Shown in pieces: positions 34,793 through 44,402 of a stretch of 64,000 bases of DNA. Location: the NCBI GenBank assembly GCA_040755755.1, contig JBFLZW010000050.1, positions 34,112 through 98,111 of the forward strand, given 5' to 3'. The notes below the pieces were generated by a model. It did not search any database. It was not told the origin of the DNA and worked only from the letters and a program-made list of their open reading frames with translations. The DNA is from a bacterium. GTDB lineage: Bacteria > SZUA-182 > DTGQ01. Numbering within the stretch: the stretch's first letter is position 1; every line of letters starts with the position of its first letter. A program made the position numbers and the translations under genes.

Positions 34793-37606
34793 ATGCCTAT
34801 CCTGCTGGTGCCGATGAACCACAGCCTTTCTGCGCTGCCCTTTGGCGGATTGGCCAGGACGGTTCAAAAGGAAAATTCGAAATTTTCATTCAAGATCGTG
34901 GAGTTTCAAACATCACACGAGGCACAAACGGCCCTGCCGTTATCCCGGAAGGTGGATATCCTGCTGGCTGAGGCGCAAACGGAGAACGATAATGAGGTTG
35001 AGGTCCGGTATGAAGGAGAGCGAAGGTGGATAAAGCGGCTGCGGGAATTCAATCTTGAGGCAGAAGCGAAGCTAACGGATGGAAGGGCAGCCTCGCTCAA
35101 AGAGAAGGGTGTGTATATCATTACGGGCGGAGCTGGTGGTTTGGGGCTCATTTTTGCCGGGTATCTTGCCGGCAAGGTGAAAGCACGGCTCGTGCTCACA
35201 GGCCGCTCCGAGTTAAGTGACAAGAAGCAGGCCAGGATCCGGGAGCTTGAATCTCTCGGCTCGGAAGTAGCTTATATCAGGGCTGATATTTCCAGCCGTG
35301 AAGAGGTACGGAAACTGATCACTGAGGCTAAATCCCGGTTCGGTGAGATCCAGGGAATCATTCATAGCGCCGGGGTAATCCGGGATGCATATATTATCGG
35401 GAAATCACAAGAGGATATGGATGCGGTACTGGCCCCGAAAGTATTTGGCACCGTGTATCTCGATGAAGCAACCAGAGGGGAGAATCTCGACTTCTTTGTG
35501 CTCTTCTCGTCAATTGCAGGAGCGATAGGCAATCCAGGGCAGATCGATTATGCTTATGCCAATAGCTTCATGGATAATTTTGCCCTCATGAGGGAAGGGC
35601 TGCGAAGAAAAGGGTCCCGCGCTGGCAGGACCTTGTCCATCAACTGGCCGCTGTGGCGGGAAGGCGGGATGAAGGTTGACGAGAACATTGAAAAGGCGTT
35701 GGCAAAGACTTTGGGGATGTGGCCGCTCCGGACAGAGGCCGGGTTGAATACCTTTACTCAGGGGTTGGCCTCGGAGGAAACCCAATTCCTGGCAGTAGAG
35801 GGTGACCAGCAAAAGCTCAGGCAACTGCTCGGAAAAGGAGACGAATCCTCCTGGCAGGAAGATGAAGGCAAAATCCCACCCAAAGCGGATGAGGAAGATT
35901 TACTGGAGAAGATTCAAAAAGACATCGTGAGGATTGCTTCGGAGATTCTCAAGATTCAGGAAACGAGCATCGATGTAAACAAGGACATGAATGAATATGG
36001 TTTCGATTCTATTACCCTGACAGACCTCACCAATCGAGTCAATGCCCGCTACGGCCTGGAGATAGCCATATCTGTTTTCTTTGAACATTCCTCCATCAGT
36101 GCATCTGCGAAGTATTTGGGTAATGAATACCGGGATAGCTTTCTCCGCTATTACCAGGATAGCCTGGGAGTGGGCAAACCAGTAAAAGTGGACCAGGACG
36201 CTCCACATTTCCCTGTTCTTGATGAGGAAGGTGAAAACAGCCATCACCCTCACCCAGCCTCCCCCCTCAAGGGGGAGGAGAGAGATGGGTGTCCTCAACA
36301 AGGATGGGGAACATCTGAGTCTGCTGCATATAAAGTCGAACCCGGAAGCTGCTTTCACACTGTTTTTCTCACCGGGGCTACCGGGATTTTGGGCGGATAC
36401 ATACTCAAAGAGCTGCTGGAAACGACTGATTCACGGATATATTGTCTAATCCGGGCCAATGATACCGTTCATGCTCAAGAGAGGCTGAGGAAAATATTAG
36501 CCATTTATGGGGCGGACGACAGGGTATTAAGCGCATTGAACCACAGAGTCCTTCTCCTGATCGGCGATGTCAGCAAAGATAATCTTGGCTTGTCAGGCGA
36601 GGAATACCGCCATTTGGCAGAGTCGATCGATTGTGCGATTAATATCAAATGGCTGTCCAAAGGCTCGAAAAAGATCCTCGAAGCATCCAAAGAGCTGGGC
36701 TATAAGATGGAACCCATGCCAAAATTCATGCGGTATAACAAGTGCCGCAGGTGCGGCATGTGCCATTTGGGCTGTCCCTACGGTGCCAAGTGGACGTCCC
36801 TGGATTACCTGGATGAAGCCGTAAGCCAGGGGGCTGACGTCAGGTATGAGACCGTTGTCGAGCGGGTTCTTCTCGAGAATGGCAAGGCCGTAGGAGTAAA
36901 GGGAAAGGGTCCGAAGGGGCGGGTTGAAATCTTCTCGGACGTGGTCATTCTGGCCGCAGGCGGCCTGGGGACCCCCGTTATCTTACAGAAAACAGGCATT
37001 GAAGATGCCGGGTCAAATTTTTTTGGGGACCTTTTGATGAATACCTATGGAGTCACCAAAGATCTCAGCCAGCTTCATGAGCCTGTGAAGGCACTTGTTG
37101 ATACTGAATTTCATAAAAGCAAAGGGTTTATTCTCTCTACATTCCTCCAGCCGGCGCGATTGCACAGGTTCGTAGAAGCCGGGGTACGGGGAGTGCTTCT
37201 TCCAACCGACCGAACATTAGGCATCATGACCAAAAGTGCCGATGACCAAACCGGTCGCGTATACCTTGATGGATCTTATTCCAAGGTGGTGACCGAAAAG
37301 GACAGGGCAAGACTGAGAGAGGGCTCTGAAATAGCCAAAGAGATACTTATCAGGGCGGGAGTAGACAGCAAGTCCATCGTGGTTGGAAATCCTGTTGGTG
37401 CTCACCCTGGTGGAACCGCTGCTATCGGCAAAATCGTGAACAGTGATCTGAAGACAGAAATCGATAACCTCTATGTCTGTGATGCCAGTGTCTTTCCGCG
37501 GTCAGTCGGTGCCCCTCCTATTCTGACTATCGCTGCCCTGGCCAAGCGGCTGGCGAAAACGCTGGTATCGCAGCAAACTCTGACCGAGTACCGGAGTGCG
37601 GCATAG
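34793..37606 (+). CDS. KR-ACP-truncated thioester reductase fused to C-terminal part of a GMC oxidoreductase
   Basis: 937 residues, apparently chimeric. Residues ~1-100 resemble the segment before a PKS ketoreductase (GGLARTVQKENSKFSFKIVE). The KR follows with GVYIITGGAGGLG (~110), FFVLFSSIAG and catalytic Tyr253 in QIDYAYAN. An ACP has its pantetheine Ser406 in YGFDSITL. A linker (residues ~471-508) is a translated mobile repeat. A thioester-reductase Rossmann start follows (VFLTGATGILGG at ~524). This breaks off near residue 617, before the reductase catalytic Tyr/Lys, and continues as a GMC-type flavoprotein lacking its N-terminal FAD motif: MPKFMRYNKCRRCGMCHLGCPYGAKW, then VVILAAGGLGTPVILQ and a C-terminal VCDASVFPRSVGAPPILTIAALA. 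Neither oxidoreductase half looks complete, so function of the C-terminal half is doubtful. Confidence 0.82.
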   Translation: MPILLVPMNHSLSALPFGGLARTVQKENSKFSFKIVEFQTSHEAQTALPLSRKVDILLAEAQTENDNEVEVRYEGERRWIKRLREFNLEAEAKLTDGRAASLKEKGVYIITGGAGGLGLIFAGYLAGKVKARLVLTGRSELSDKKQARIRELESLGSEVAYIRADISSREEVRKLITEAKSRFGEIQGIIHSAGVIRDAYIIGKSQEDMDAVLAPKVFGTVYLDEATRGENLDFFVLFSSIAGAIGNPGQIDYAYANSFMDNFALMREGLRRKGSRAGRTLSINWPLWREGGMKVDENIEKALAKTLGMWPLRTEAGLNTFTQGLASEETQFLAVEGDQQKLRQLLGKGDESSWQEDEGKIPPKADEEDLLEKIQKDIVRIASEILKIQETSIDVNKDMNEYGFDSITLTDLTNRVNARYGLEIAISVFFEHSSISASAKYLGNEYRDSFLRYYQDSLGVGKPVKVDQDAPHFPVLDEEGENSHHPHPASPLKGEERDGCPQQGWGTSESAAYKVEPGSCFHTVFLTGATGILGGYILKELLETTDSRIYCLIRANDTVHAQERLRKILAIYGADDRVLSALNHRVLLLIGDVSKDNLGLSGEEYRHLAESIDCAINIKWLSKGSKKILEASKELGYKMEPMPKFMRYNKCRRCGMCHLGCPYGAKWTSLDYLDEAVSQGADVRYETVVERVLLENGKAVGVKGKGPKGRVEIFSDVVILAAGGLGTPVILQKTGIEDAGSNFFGDLLMNTYGVTKDLSQLHEPVKALVDTEFHKSKGFILSTFLQPARLHRFVEAGVRGVLLPTDRTLGIMTKSADDQTGRVYLDGSYSKVVTEKDRARLREGSEIAKEILIRAGVDSKSIVVGNPVGAHPGGTAAIGKIVNSDLKTEIDNLYVCDASVFPRSVGAPPILTIAALAKRLAKTLVSQQTLTEYRSAA
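36205..36316 (+). repeat. Dispersed AGATGTTCCCCAT element inside the PKS gene
   Basis: 112 bp running from CACATTTCCCTGTTCTTGAT to GGGGAACATCT, including the shared core GATGAGGAAGGTGAAAACA and the hairpin CCTCCCCCCTCAAGGGGGAGG. It aligns nearly base for base with the copy at 57.9 kb and, inverted, with those at 40.8 and 49.1 kb. It is read through in frame in the ACP-reductase linker. Confidence 0.85.
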
Positions 37607-37612
37607 GAGAAG

Positions 37613-37676
37613 AGCGGCGGTAGCCGCTTTGAAGTGTGGTGGCACGACACCGCTTCCCTTCAGGGAAAGCGGTGTC
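37613..37676 (+). terminator. Two hairpins after the PKS/GMC gene
   Basis: AGCGGC/GCCGCT (37613-37628, four-base loop) is followed by a long stem GACACCGCTT-CCC (from 37646) with GGG-AAAGCGGTGTC (to 37676), about 14 bp with one bulge. No T-run follows, so it may be a Rho-assisted end or an mRNA-protecting structure. It sits 7 bp after the stop of the 937-residue gene. Confidence 0.4.
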
Positions 37677-37832
37677 CATTTAGCCGGCTAATTCCCGTGC
37701 CGGGTACTAAGTCTCTGTATAAGCATAGTTAATTCATTAAATTCCGATAATATTGATGGAGTGAGAAAAAAATTTCTTGATGGTCTGAGCAGGAAACACA
37801 GTTACCTGTCGGTGTTCGTATCAGGCAGTGGT

Positions 37833-37854
37833 TTTTGGAGTAATTACCCCAAAA
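37833..37854. promoter_or_regulatory. 22 bp palindrome in the metK leader region
   Basis: Half-sites TTTTGGAGTAA and TTACCCCAAAA form an almost perfect palindrome (one mismatch) centred on GTAATTAC. It lies about 130 bp before metK, just upstream of an AT-rich stretch with a TACAAT (about 37885) that could be a -10 element. A regulator-binding site is likely; the regulator is unknown. I could not match the downstream leader (37890-37980) to any known SAM or SAH riboswitch class. Confidence 0.4.
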
Positions 37855-37982
37855 TATTATAGAAATTTTAACATAATTAGGCTACAATAGTCTTTCATGG
37901 GCTGGGAACACCGGTTCATTACCGGTAGTCACTTATAATGACCTACAGTCGGAAACCGCTATGACAAAGGAGAAACAAACCG

Positions 37983-39158
<1,176 letters not shown>

Positions 39159-39201
39159 TGCCTTAAGCATCAGCCTTGACATCGATTACTTATTTTGAGA
39201 T

Positions 39202-39245
39202 AAGCGTTCAGTATCCGGGACAAATCCTGAATGCTGAACGCTTTT
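39202..39245 (+). terminator. Terminator between metK and ahcY
   Basis: AAGCGTTCAG (from 39202) pairs with CTGAACGCTT (to 39242), with further GGA/TCC pairing inside, and TTTT follows at 39242-39245. A normal intrinsic terminator, or attenuator, on the plus strand. Confidence 0.7.
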
Positions 39246-39276
39246 ACCTTAAACCCATGAGGAGACATGGATAAGC

Positions 39277-40734
39277 ATGAACAATCAGACTGCTGTATTA
39301 GATATGCCTGCGAGCGAAATTGATACCATGAACCAGGATTATAAGGTCAAAGATATTTCATTAGCCAGGGCCGGGCGGCTGCAAATTGAAATTGCCGAAA
39401 AAGAAATGCCCGGGCTTATGGCCATACGAAAAAAATATGCTGCTGAAAAACCTTTGAAAGGGGCACGGATTACCGGCTCTCTTCATATGACCGTCCAGAC
39501 AGCCGTCTTAATCGAAACCCTGGTTGAATTAGGTGCCCAGGTGAGATGGGCCTCCTGTAATATCTATTCCACCCAGGACGAGGCAGCCGCAGCTATTGCC
39601 CAGGCCGGGATTCCGGTGTTTGCCTGGAAGGGAGAAACACTGGAAGAATACTGGTGGTGTACTGACCGGGCATTATCTTTCCCCGGAGGGAAAGGGCCGA
39701 ATCTCGTCGTGGATGATGGCGGCGATGCTACCTTGCTCATCCATAAAGGGTATGAGGCCGAAGAGGGAAGTACCTGGTGCAGCGAGCCTTCAACCAGCAG
39801 AGATGAAGAAACCCTGAAAAACCTTATCAAAGCCGAGTTGCAAAGAGATAATACCCGATGGCACAAGGTAGTGAAGGAATGGGCAGGAGTTTCGGAAGAG
39901 ACCACTACCGGCGTGCACAGATTAATCCAAATGGCGCAGAATGGTACCTTGCTTGTCCCGGCTATCAATGTCAATGATTCGGTGACGAAATCCAAGTTTG
40001 ATAATCTGTATGGATGCAGGGAATCTTTAGCCGATGGCATCAAAAGAGCGACCGATGTCATGGTGGCTGGCAAGGTCTGTGTTGTCTGTGGGTATGGTGA
40101 TGTCGGGAAAGGCTCCGCCAAGTCTCTTCGCGGATTCGGGGCGAGAGTTATCATTACCGAGATCGACCCCATCTGCGCCCTGCAGGCGGCCATGGAAGGG
40201 TATGAGGTCACTACCGTGGAAGACACTCTGGCGGAAGGTGATATCTACATCACTGCAACAGGGGACTGCGATATCATTACCATTGAACATATGGCCAGAA
40301 TGAAAGACCAGGCCATTGTCTGTAATATCGGTCATTTTGACAGTGAAATCCAGGTTGAGGCTCTTAACAATTTTCCCGGCATAAAAAAGGTCAATATCAA
40401 GCCGCAGGTAGATCGATATGACTTTCCTGATGGACACAGTATTTACCTTCTTGCTGAAGGCAGGCTGGTAAACCTGGGCTGTGCTACAGGGCATCCCTCG
40501 TTCGTCATGTCAAATTCATTCTCCAATCAGACCCTGGCTCAAATCGATCTCTGGAAAAAGAGAAGTGAATATAAGCCCAGGGTATACCGGCTGCCGAAAA
40601 AATTAGATGAAGAGGTTGCCCGATTGCACCTTGAAAAAATCGGGGTTAAATTAACCGTTATGACCAAAAAACAATCCGAATATCTGGGCATACCGGTTGA
40701 AGGTCCTTTTAAACCAGAACATTACCGCTACTAA
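39277..40734 (+). CDS. ahcY: S-adenosylhomocysteine hydrolase
   Basis: 485 residues. It splits S-adenosylhomocysteine into homocysteine and adenosine. Signatures: [21 protein letters not shown], the [11 protein letters not shown] motif, [28 protein letters not shown] (substrate Lys/Asp) and the NAD-binding [23 protein letters not shown]. The C-terminus ends KPEHYRY, supplying the Lys and Tyr that reach into the NAD site of the partner subunit. The length with the ~40-residue insert relative to the short forms matches the common bacterial class. A GAGGAGA site lies about 12 bases before ATG 39277; the conserved part starts at residue ~21. Confidence 0.97.
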   Translation: MNNQTAVLDMPASEIDTMNQDYKVKDISLARAGRLQIEIAEKEMPGLMAIRKKYAAEKPLKGARITGSLHMTVQTAVLIETLVELGAQVRWASCNIYSTQDEAAAAIAQAGIPVFAWKGETLEEYWWCTDRALSFPGGKGPNLVVDDGGDATLLIHKGYEAEEGSTWCSEPSTSRDEETLKNLIKAELQRDNTRWHKVVKEWAGVSEETTTGVHRLIQMAQNGTLLVPAINVNDSVTKSKFDNLYGCRESLADGIKRATDVMVAGKVCVVCGYGDVGKGSAKSLRGFGARVIITEIDPICALQAAMEGYEVTTVEDTLAEGDIYITATGDCDIITIEHMARMKDQAIVCNIGHFDSEIQVEALNNFPGIKKVNIKPQVDRYDFPDGHSIYLLAEGRLVNLGCATGHPSFVMSNSFSNQTLAQIDLWKKRSEYKPRVYRLPKKLDEEVARLHLEKIGVKLTVMTKKQSEYLGIPVEGPFKPEHYRY

Positions 40735-40755
40735 CAGCCTGGCAGTTCAGCAATC

Positions 40756-40862
40756 GGATGTTCCCCATCCTGTATGAGAGCCTGTTTTACTCTTCTCCCC
40801 CCTCAAGGGGGGAGGCCGGGTGGGGGTGATTGTCGTGAAAACCCTACCTCTCAAGCCTCTCC
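40756..40862 (-). repeat. Dispersed AGATGTTCCCCAT element, inverted copy after ahcY
   Basis: Begins GGATGTTCCCCATCCTGTAT at 40756, contains CTCCCCCCTCAAGGGGGGAGG and GGGTGGGGGTGAT, and fades near 40862. It is the reverse orientation of the copy at 36.2 kb. The CCCCCCTCAAGGGGGG core makes a strong hairpin that could end ahcY transcription. 40863-41037 holds nothing recognisable. Confidence 0.75.
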
Positions 40863-41037
40863 AGTAAGTTGAGGTGAGAAGAAAAGCAGGCTCAGCTTAA
40901 CGCCTATGGGCAAAAGCTCTATTCTGTATTTAATAAATTAGCAAAAATAACCTAATATATATGCAATATAAAAAATCAGGTGTTCACTGCTCTATAGATA
41001 AATCCATGCAGGTTTTTTTCTTTGGAAGATTCGGATT

Positions 41038-41334
41038 TCATCCCAAGGTTTCTGAGTCTATCCAATCCTCTAAATCAACATTAAGCTCTATTCTTCTGGT
41101 TTTGAGCAGGCCATGGAAATCCCATGGTGACAGATGTAGCTTATTACAAACCTGCATCATCGTTAACTCCCCCTTGCGATACTCATCAAGGAGTCTTTCC
41201 ATCTTGTCTTCTTCGAATCCCTTTTTAAGGATCTGCCTTAAATACTCGGACTTATCAAGGTCCATTTCCTTGATAAAATTTGATAGATCCTTTAAAAATT
41301 TATCGGATACCCTAACGGTTGTCGGCTTTAACAC
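41038..41334 (-). CDS. Antitoxin-like protein, second gene of a reversed TA pair
   Basis: 98 residues from GTG 41334, which has GGAGGAG eight bases upstream; the open frame continues to 41370 inside the toxin gene. The first half is a ribbon-helix-helix-like stretch (TTVRVSDKFLKDLSNFIKEMDLDKSEYLRQILKKGF). The second half, MERLLDEYRKGELTMMQVCNKLHLSPWDFHGLL, is a helix-turn-helix resembling UPF0175 antitoxins. It overlaps the 3' end of the PIN-type toxin by about 23 bp, so the two are translated together and the DNA-binding protein is made second, opposite to the common order. Confidence 0.7.
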   Translation of the reverse strand: MLKPTTVRVSDKFLKDLSNFIKEMDLDKSEYLRQILKKGFEEDKMERLLDEYRKGELTMMQVCNKLHLSPWDFHGLLKTRRIELNVDLEDWIDSETLG

Positions 41335-41848
41335 GTCTTGTCTCCTCCAATTGATAGATTGCTTCAGCAATGATATCCGGGGAATATCGACCTATGGTCC
41401 TTAGCTTTTGCATAGCCGCCGCTGCTTTTTTATCGTCTATTTTATCTAATCTATATAACTCTAAGACAATTTTAGGGGAAATAATGAAAGGAATTTCAAG
41501 GTATCTGTATATCTTTATAGCCTTACCATCATCGGTAGCTATAAGAGATTTTTCCAGTTGTTGCGATAATGATATGACTTCTCGTTCTCCAGCACCAAGA
41601 GGGTTGAGAAATTCTCCACTTAATGAATTTTTCTGCCTGTTCACAGCAGCGACGTTTATCTTTTCTTTGGCAACATACTGTAAAATTATAGCAGCATCCG
41701 GATATTTAAAAGCAGCTTTTTCACCTGTGGTTTCTTTTAATACCGCTTCAGGGATTACTACTTTCAGGCCCTCAACAAGGAACTTTAACATATTGCATTT
41801 TATTAGCAGGATGAGGGAACAGCTATCGGCTATCAGGTGGTTATACAA
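41312..41848 (-). CDS. PIN-like (DUF3368) toxin
   Basis: 178 residues from TTG 41848, preceded by a strong AAGGAGGGG site. The N-terminal HLIADSCSLILL supplies the first PIN-domain aspartate, AGEREVISLSQQL the central acidic residue, and LIATDDGKAIKIYRYLEI the paired late aspartates; RYLEIPFIIS is typical of DUF3368 (predicted nucleic-acid-binding PIN proteins). Probably an endoribonuclease toxin neutralised by the overlapping antitoxin. The promoter upstream carries a perfect inverted repeat, consistent with autoregulation. Confidence 0.72.
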   Translation of the reverse strand: MYNHLIADSCSLILLIKCNMLKFLVEGLKVVIPEAVLKETTGEKAAFKYPDAAIILQYVAKEKINVAAVNRQKNSLSGEFLNPLGAGEREVISLSQQLEKSLIATDDGKAIKIYRYLEIPFIISPKIVLELYRLDKIDDKKAAAAMQKLRTIGRYSPDIIAEAIYQLEETRRVKADNR

Positions 41849-41868
41849 TTTTCCCCTCCTTGCGAAAA

Positions 41869-41915
41869 GTATACAATTCGATTAAATTGTATACCAATTT
41901 AACTTAAGATGTCAA
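41869..41915 (-). promoter_or_regulatory. Promoter and operator of the DUF3368-type TA pair
   Basis: On the minus strand TTGACA (41910-41915), an 18 bp spacer and TACAAT (41886-41891) form a near-consensus promoter. A perfect inverted repeat GTATACAATT (41869-41878)/AATTGTATAC (41885-41894) with a six-base centre covers the -10 element, the expected place for antitoxin binding. Confidence 0.65.
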
Positions 41916-41985
41916 GTATTCATAATTTTTGATTTAAAATGAACGTTCATAAGGCAATTCCCAATACGGAGAAGGGGCAGGAGTT

Positions 41986-42969
41986 ATGATCAGGGCATTT
42001 GTTTTTCCCGGCCAGGGATCGCAGAAAAAGGGAATGGGTGGAGAGCTTTTCGACCTGTTCCCTAACATTACGGAAAAAGCTGATAAAATTTTAGGCTATT
42101 CTATCAAGGAACTTTGTTTGGAAGATAAGCAGGATGTTCTGAAATTAACCCAATATACCCAGCCAGCGCTCTATACCGTCAATGCGCTGATGTATTATCA
42201 GAAAATCCAGGAAACAGGCCAAAAACCGGATTTCGTGGCCGGGCACAGCCTGGGTGAATACAATGCCCTGCTGGCAAGCGGAGCATTCGATTTCGAGACC
42301 GGGCTGGAGCTGATTTGTATAAGATCGAGGCTGATGGCCAAAGCCGCAGGCGGCGGTATGGCAGCGGTAATTGGCCTGGGTGAGGAAAAGATCCAGGAAA
42401 TTCTCGACGAAAAGGGTTTGGAAGCCATTGATGTAGCTAACTTCAACTCTCCTTCGCAAACGATCATCTCCGGCATGAAAGAAGATATCGACCGGGCGGA
42501 GAAAGTTTTCCAGGAGGCAGGTGCCCGGTATATCCGCCTGAATGTCAGCGGTGCCTTTCATTCACGGTATATGGAGCCGGCCAGGAAAGAATTTGTGCAG
42601 TCCCTGGAGCTTTTCCAGTTTTCTGATCCTGCCATACCGGTAATATCGAATGTCGAGGCCAGGCCCTATACCAAAGATAAAATCAGGCAGCTCTTGGCTG
42701 ACCAGATCAGCCATTCTGTCAAGTGGACGGAAAGCATTCGCTATCTCATGGGAAAAGGGGTGCAGGAGTTTCACGAGATCGGCCCTGGCAAGGTCTTGGC
42801 AGGCCTGGTCGCTCAAATCCAAAAGCAGGCAGAGCCCCTCGTTGTTGCGGAGGATGCCGATTCTCCGGCAGTTGTGGGAGGAGGGCGGATAAGCCGGGAG
42901 GGAGCAGGAACGAAAATAACAGCTTCTTCCCTGGGCAGCAGGGAATTTAAAGAGGATTACCATAATTAA
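41986..42969 (+). CDS. Malonyl-CoA acyltransferase, trans-AT type (N-terminal half of an AT-ER pair)
   Basis: 327 residues. FVFPGQGSQKKGMG opens a FabD-type acyltransferase; the catalytic Ser88 is in GHSLGEYNAL and His192 in GAFHSRYM. It loads malonyl onto ACPs, and a free-standing copy beside a PKS lacking AT domains is the trans-AT arrangement. The last ~35 residues (VVGGGRISREGAGTKITASSLGSREFKEDYHN) extend beyond FabD; GSREFKEDYH is the linker found just before the PfaD-type domain in fused AT-ER proteins. The stop comes one base out of frame with the downstream ER, so the two were very likely one polypeptide. GGGGCAGGAG precedes ATG 41986. Confidence 0.88.
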   Translation: MIRAFVFPGQGSQKKGMGGELFDLFPNITEKADKILGYSIKELCLEDKQDVLKLTQYTQPALYTVNALMYYQKIQETGQKPDFVAGHSLGEYNALLASGAFDFETGLELICIRSRLMAKAAGGGMAAVIGLGEEKIQEILDEKGLEAIDVANFNSPSQTIISGMKEDIDRAEKVFQEAGARYIRLNVSGAFHSRYMEPARKEFVQSLELFQFSDPAIPVISNVEARPYTKDKIRQLLADQISHSVKWTESIRYLMGKGVQEFHEIGPGKVLAGLVAQIQKQAEPLVVAEDADSPAVVGGGRISREGAGTKITASSLGSREFKEDYHN

Positions 42970-42979
42970 ATATGCCTAT

Positions 42980-44269
42980 GTGGCAGGCGCAATGTATAAA
43001 GGTGTGGGCTCAAAAGAAATCGTCGTCAAGATGGGCAAAGCAGGTCCGATCGGCTATCTTGGAACTGGAGGCGTGCCTCTCGCCCAGGTTGAAGAATCGA
43101 TCCGCTTCATTCAAAAGGAGCTTCACCGTGGTGAAGCCTATGGCATGAATTTACTGTGCAATCTGCAAGATCCCCAGATTGAGGATGAAACGGTGGATTT
43201 GTTTTTGCAGTACGGAGTCAGAAATATCGAAGCCGCAGCCTATATGCAAATGACTCCAAGCCTGATACGATTCCGGTTGAAGGGAATTCATCGCAATGCC
43301 GATGGAGAGATAATTGTCCCGAATAAAGTCATGGCCAAATTGTCCCGCCCGGAAGTCGCTGATCTCTTTATGAGCCCTGCGCCTGAAAGTATCCTTCAAA
43401 AACTCGTGCAGGCAGGAAAACTGACCTCTGAGGAGGCGGCGTTGGGAAGAGAAATACCCGTGGCGGAAAATATCTGTGTTGAAGCTGATTCCGGAGGGCA
43501 TACCGATCAGGGAGTGGCCTCTACCCTCCTGCCAGCCATCATGGCCTTACGGAATGAAAAAATGAAAAAGCATGGCTACCAGAAGCGGGTCAGGGTCGGG
43601 GCAGCCGGGGGAATCGGAACGCCGGAAGCTGCCGCTGCCGCCTTTATCATGGGAGCGGACTTTATCCTCACCGGATCGATCAATCAGTGTACGGTAGAGG
43701 CTGGCACAAGTGATGCTGTAAAGAACATGTTGCAGGAGATCAATGTTCAGGACACGGACTATGCACCGGCAGGAGATATGTTTGAGATGGGAGCCAGGAT
43801 TCAGGTTCTCAGAAAAGGGGTATTTTTCCCAGCCAGGGCGAATAAATTATATGATCTTTATATCCACCATAATTCCCTGGATGAAATTGACGAAAAAACC
43901 AGGAAGCAGATTCAGGAAAAGTATTTCAGACGAAGCTTTGAATCGATATGGGAAGAAACAAAAGACTATTGGCTGAAAAGGAATCCGGAGGAGGTCGCCA
44001 AAGCGGAAAAGAGCCCCAAGCATAAAATGGCCTTGATTTTCCGCTGGTATTTTGGATACTCGACCTTTCTGGCGTTACAAGGAGATGAAGAACACAAGGT
44101 CGATTATCAGGTCCACTGCGGCCCGGCATTGGGTGCCTTCAACCAGTGGGTCAAGGGGACCGGGCTTGAGAACTGGCGAAACCGGCATGTCGATGAGATT
44201 GCGAAAAAACTGATGGAAGAGACAGCCGCCTTGCTCAACGAGCGGTTTCAAAGGTTCCAGCAGGGGTAA
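42980..44269 (+). CDS. PfaD-family enoyl reductase (C-terminal half of an AT-ER pair)
   Basis: 429 residues from the first possible start (GTG 42980). The same frame is open upstream and reads IKYAYVA, which is the normal continuation of the KEDYH linker ending the preceding gene. Family segments: AGAMYKGVGSKEIVVKMGKAGPIGYLGTGG, VEADSGGHTDQG, RVRVGAAGGIGTPEAAAAAFIMGADFILTGSINQCTVEAG and the C-terminal YFGYSTFLALQGDEEHKVDYQVHCGPALGAFN. PfaD proteins are FMN-dependent TIM barrels acting as trans enoyl reductases for PUFA and trans-AT polyketide synthases. Without the fusion it has no clear ribosome site, so expression may depend on coupling or frameshifting. Confidence 0.88.
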   Translation: MAGAMYKGVGSKEIVVKMGKAGPIGYLGTGGVPLAQVEESIRFIQKELHRGEAYGMNLLCNLQDPQIEDETVDLFLQYGVRNIEAAAYMQMTPSLIRFRLKGIHRNADGEIIVPNKVMAKLSRPEVADLFMSPAPESILQKLVQAGKLTSEEAALGREIPVAENICVEADSGGHTDQGVASTLLPAIMALRNEKMKKHGYQKRVRVGAAGGIGTPEAAAAAFIMGADFILTGSINQCTVEAGTSDAVKNMLQEINVQDTDYAPAGDMFEMGARIQVLRKGVFFPARANKLYDLYIHHNSLDEIDEKTRKQIQEKYFRRSFESIWEETKDYWLKRNPEEVAKAEKSPKHKMALIFRWYFGYSTFLALQGDEEHKVDYQVHCGPALGAFNQWVKGTGLENWRNRHVDEIAKKLMEETAALLNERFQRFQQG

Positions 44270-44348
44270 TCAAGAAATATTACCTCTGGGCATTCGGAAA
44301 ATAAAGAGAGCTATCGTGGCAGCGAGACTCAATATAAATATATTCTCA

Positions 44349-44382
44349 TTGACTAAGGTATAAGGTACGCGCTATCTTATAC
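44349..44382 (+). promoter_or_regulatory. Promoter and operator of vapBC
   Basis: TTGACT (44349-44354), 18 bp spacer, TATCTT (44373-44378). GTATAAGGTA (44358-44367) and TATCTTATAC (44373-44382) form a 10 bp inverted repeat with one mismatch around CGCGC, covering spacer and -10, the expected VapB site. A GGGAGG ribosome site for vapB follows. Confidence 0.6.
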
Positions 44383-44402
44383 ACAAAGGGAGGTGTATAG
44401 CT

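Noticed and set aside
37680..37982. SAM or SAH riboswitch before metK/ahcY
   Set aside because: I looked for the conserved SAM-I, SAM-II and SAH core sequences and pairing and found none; only a palindrome and weak stems are present.
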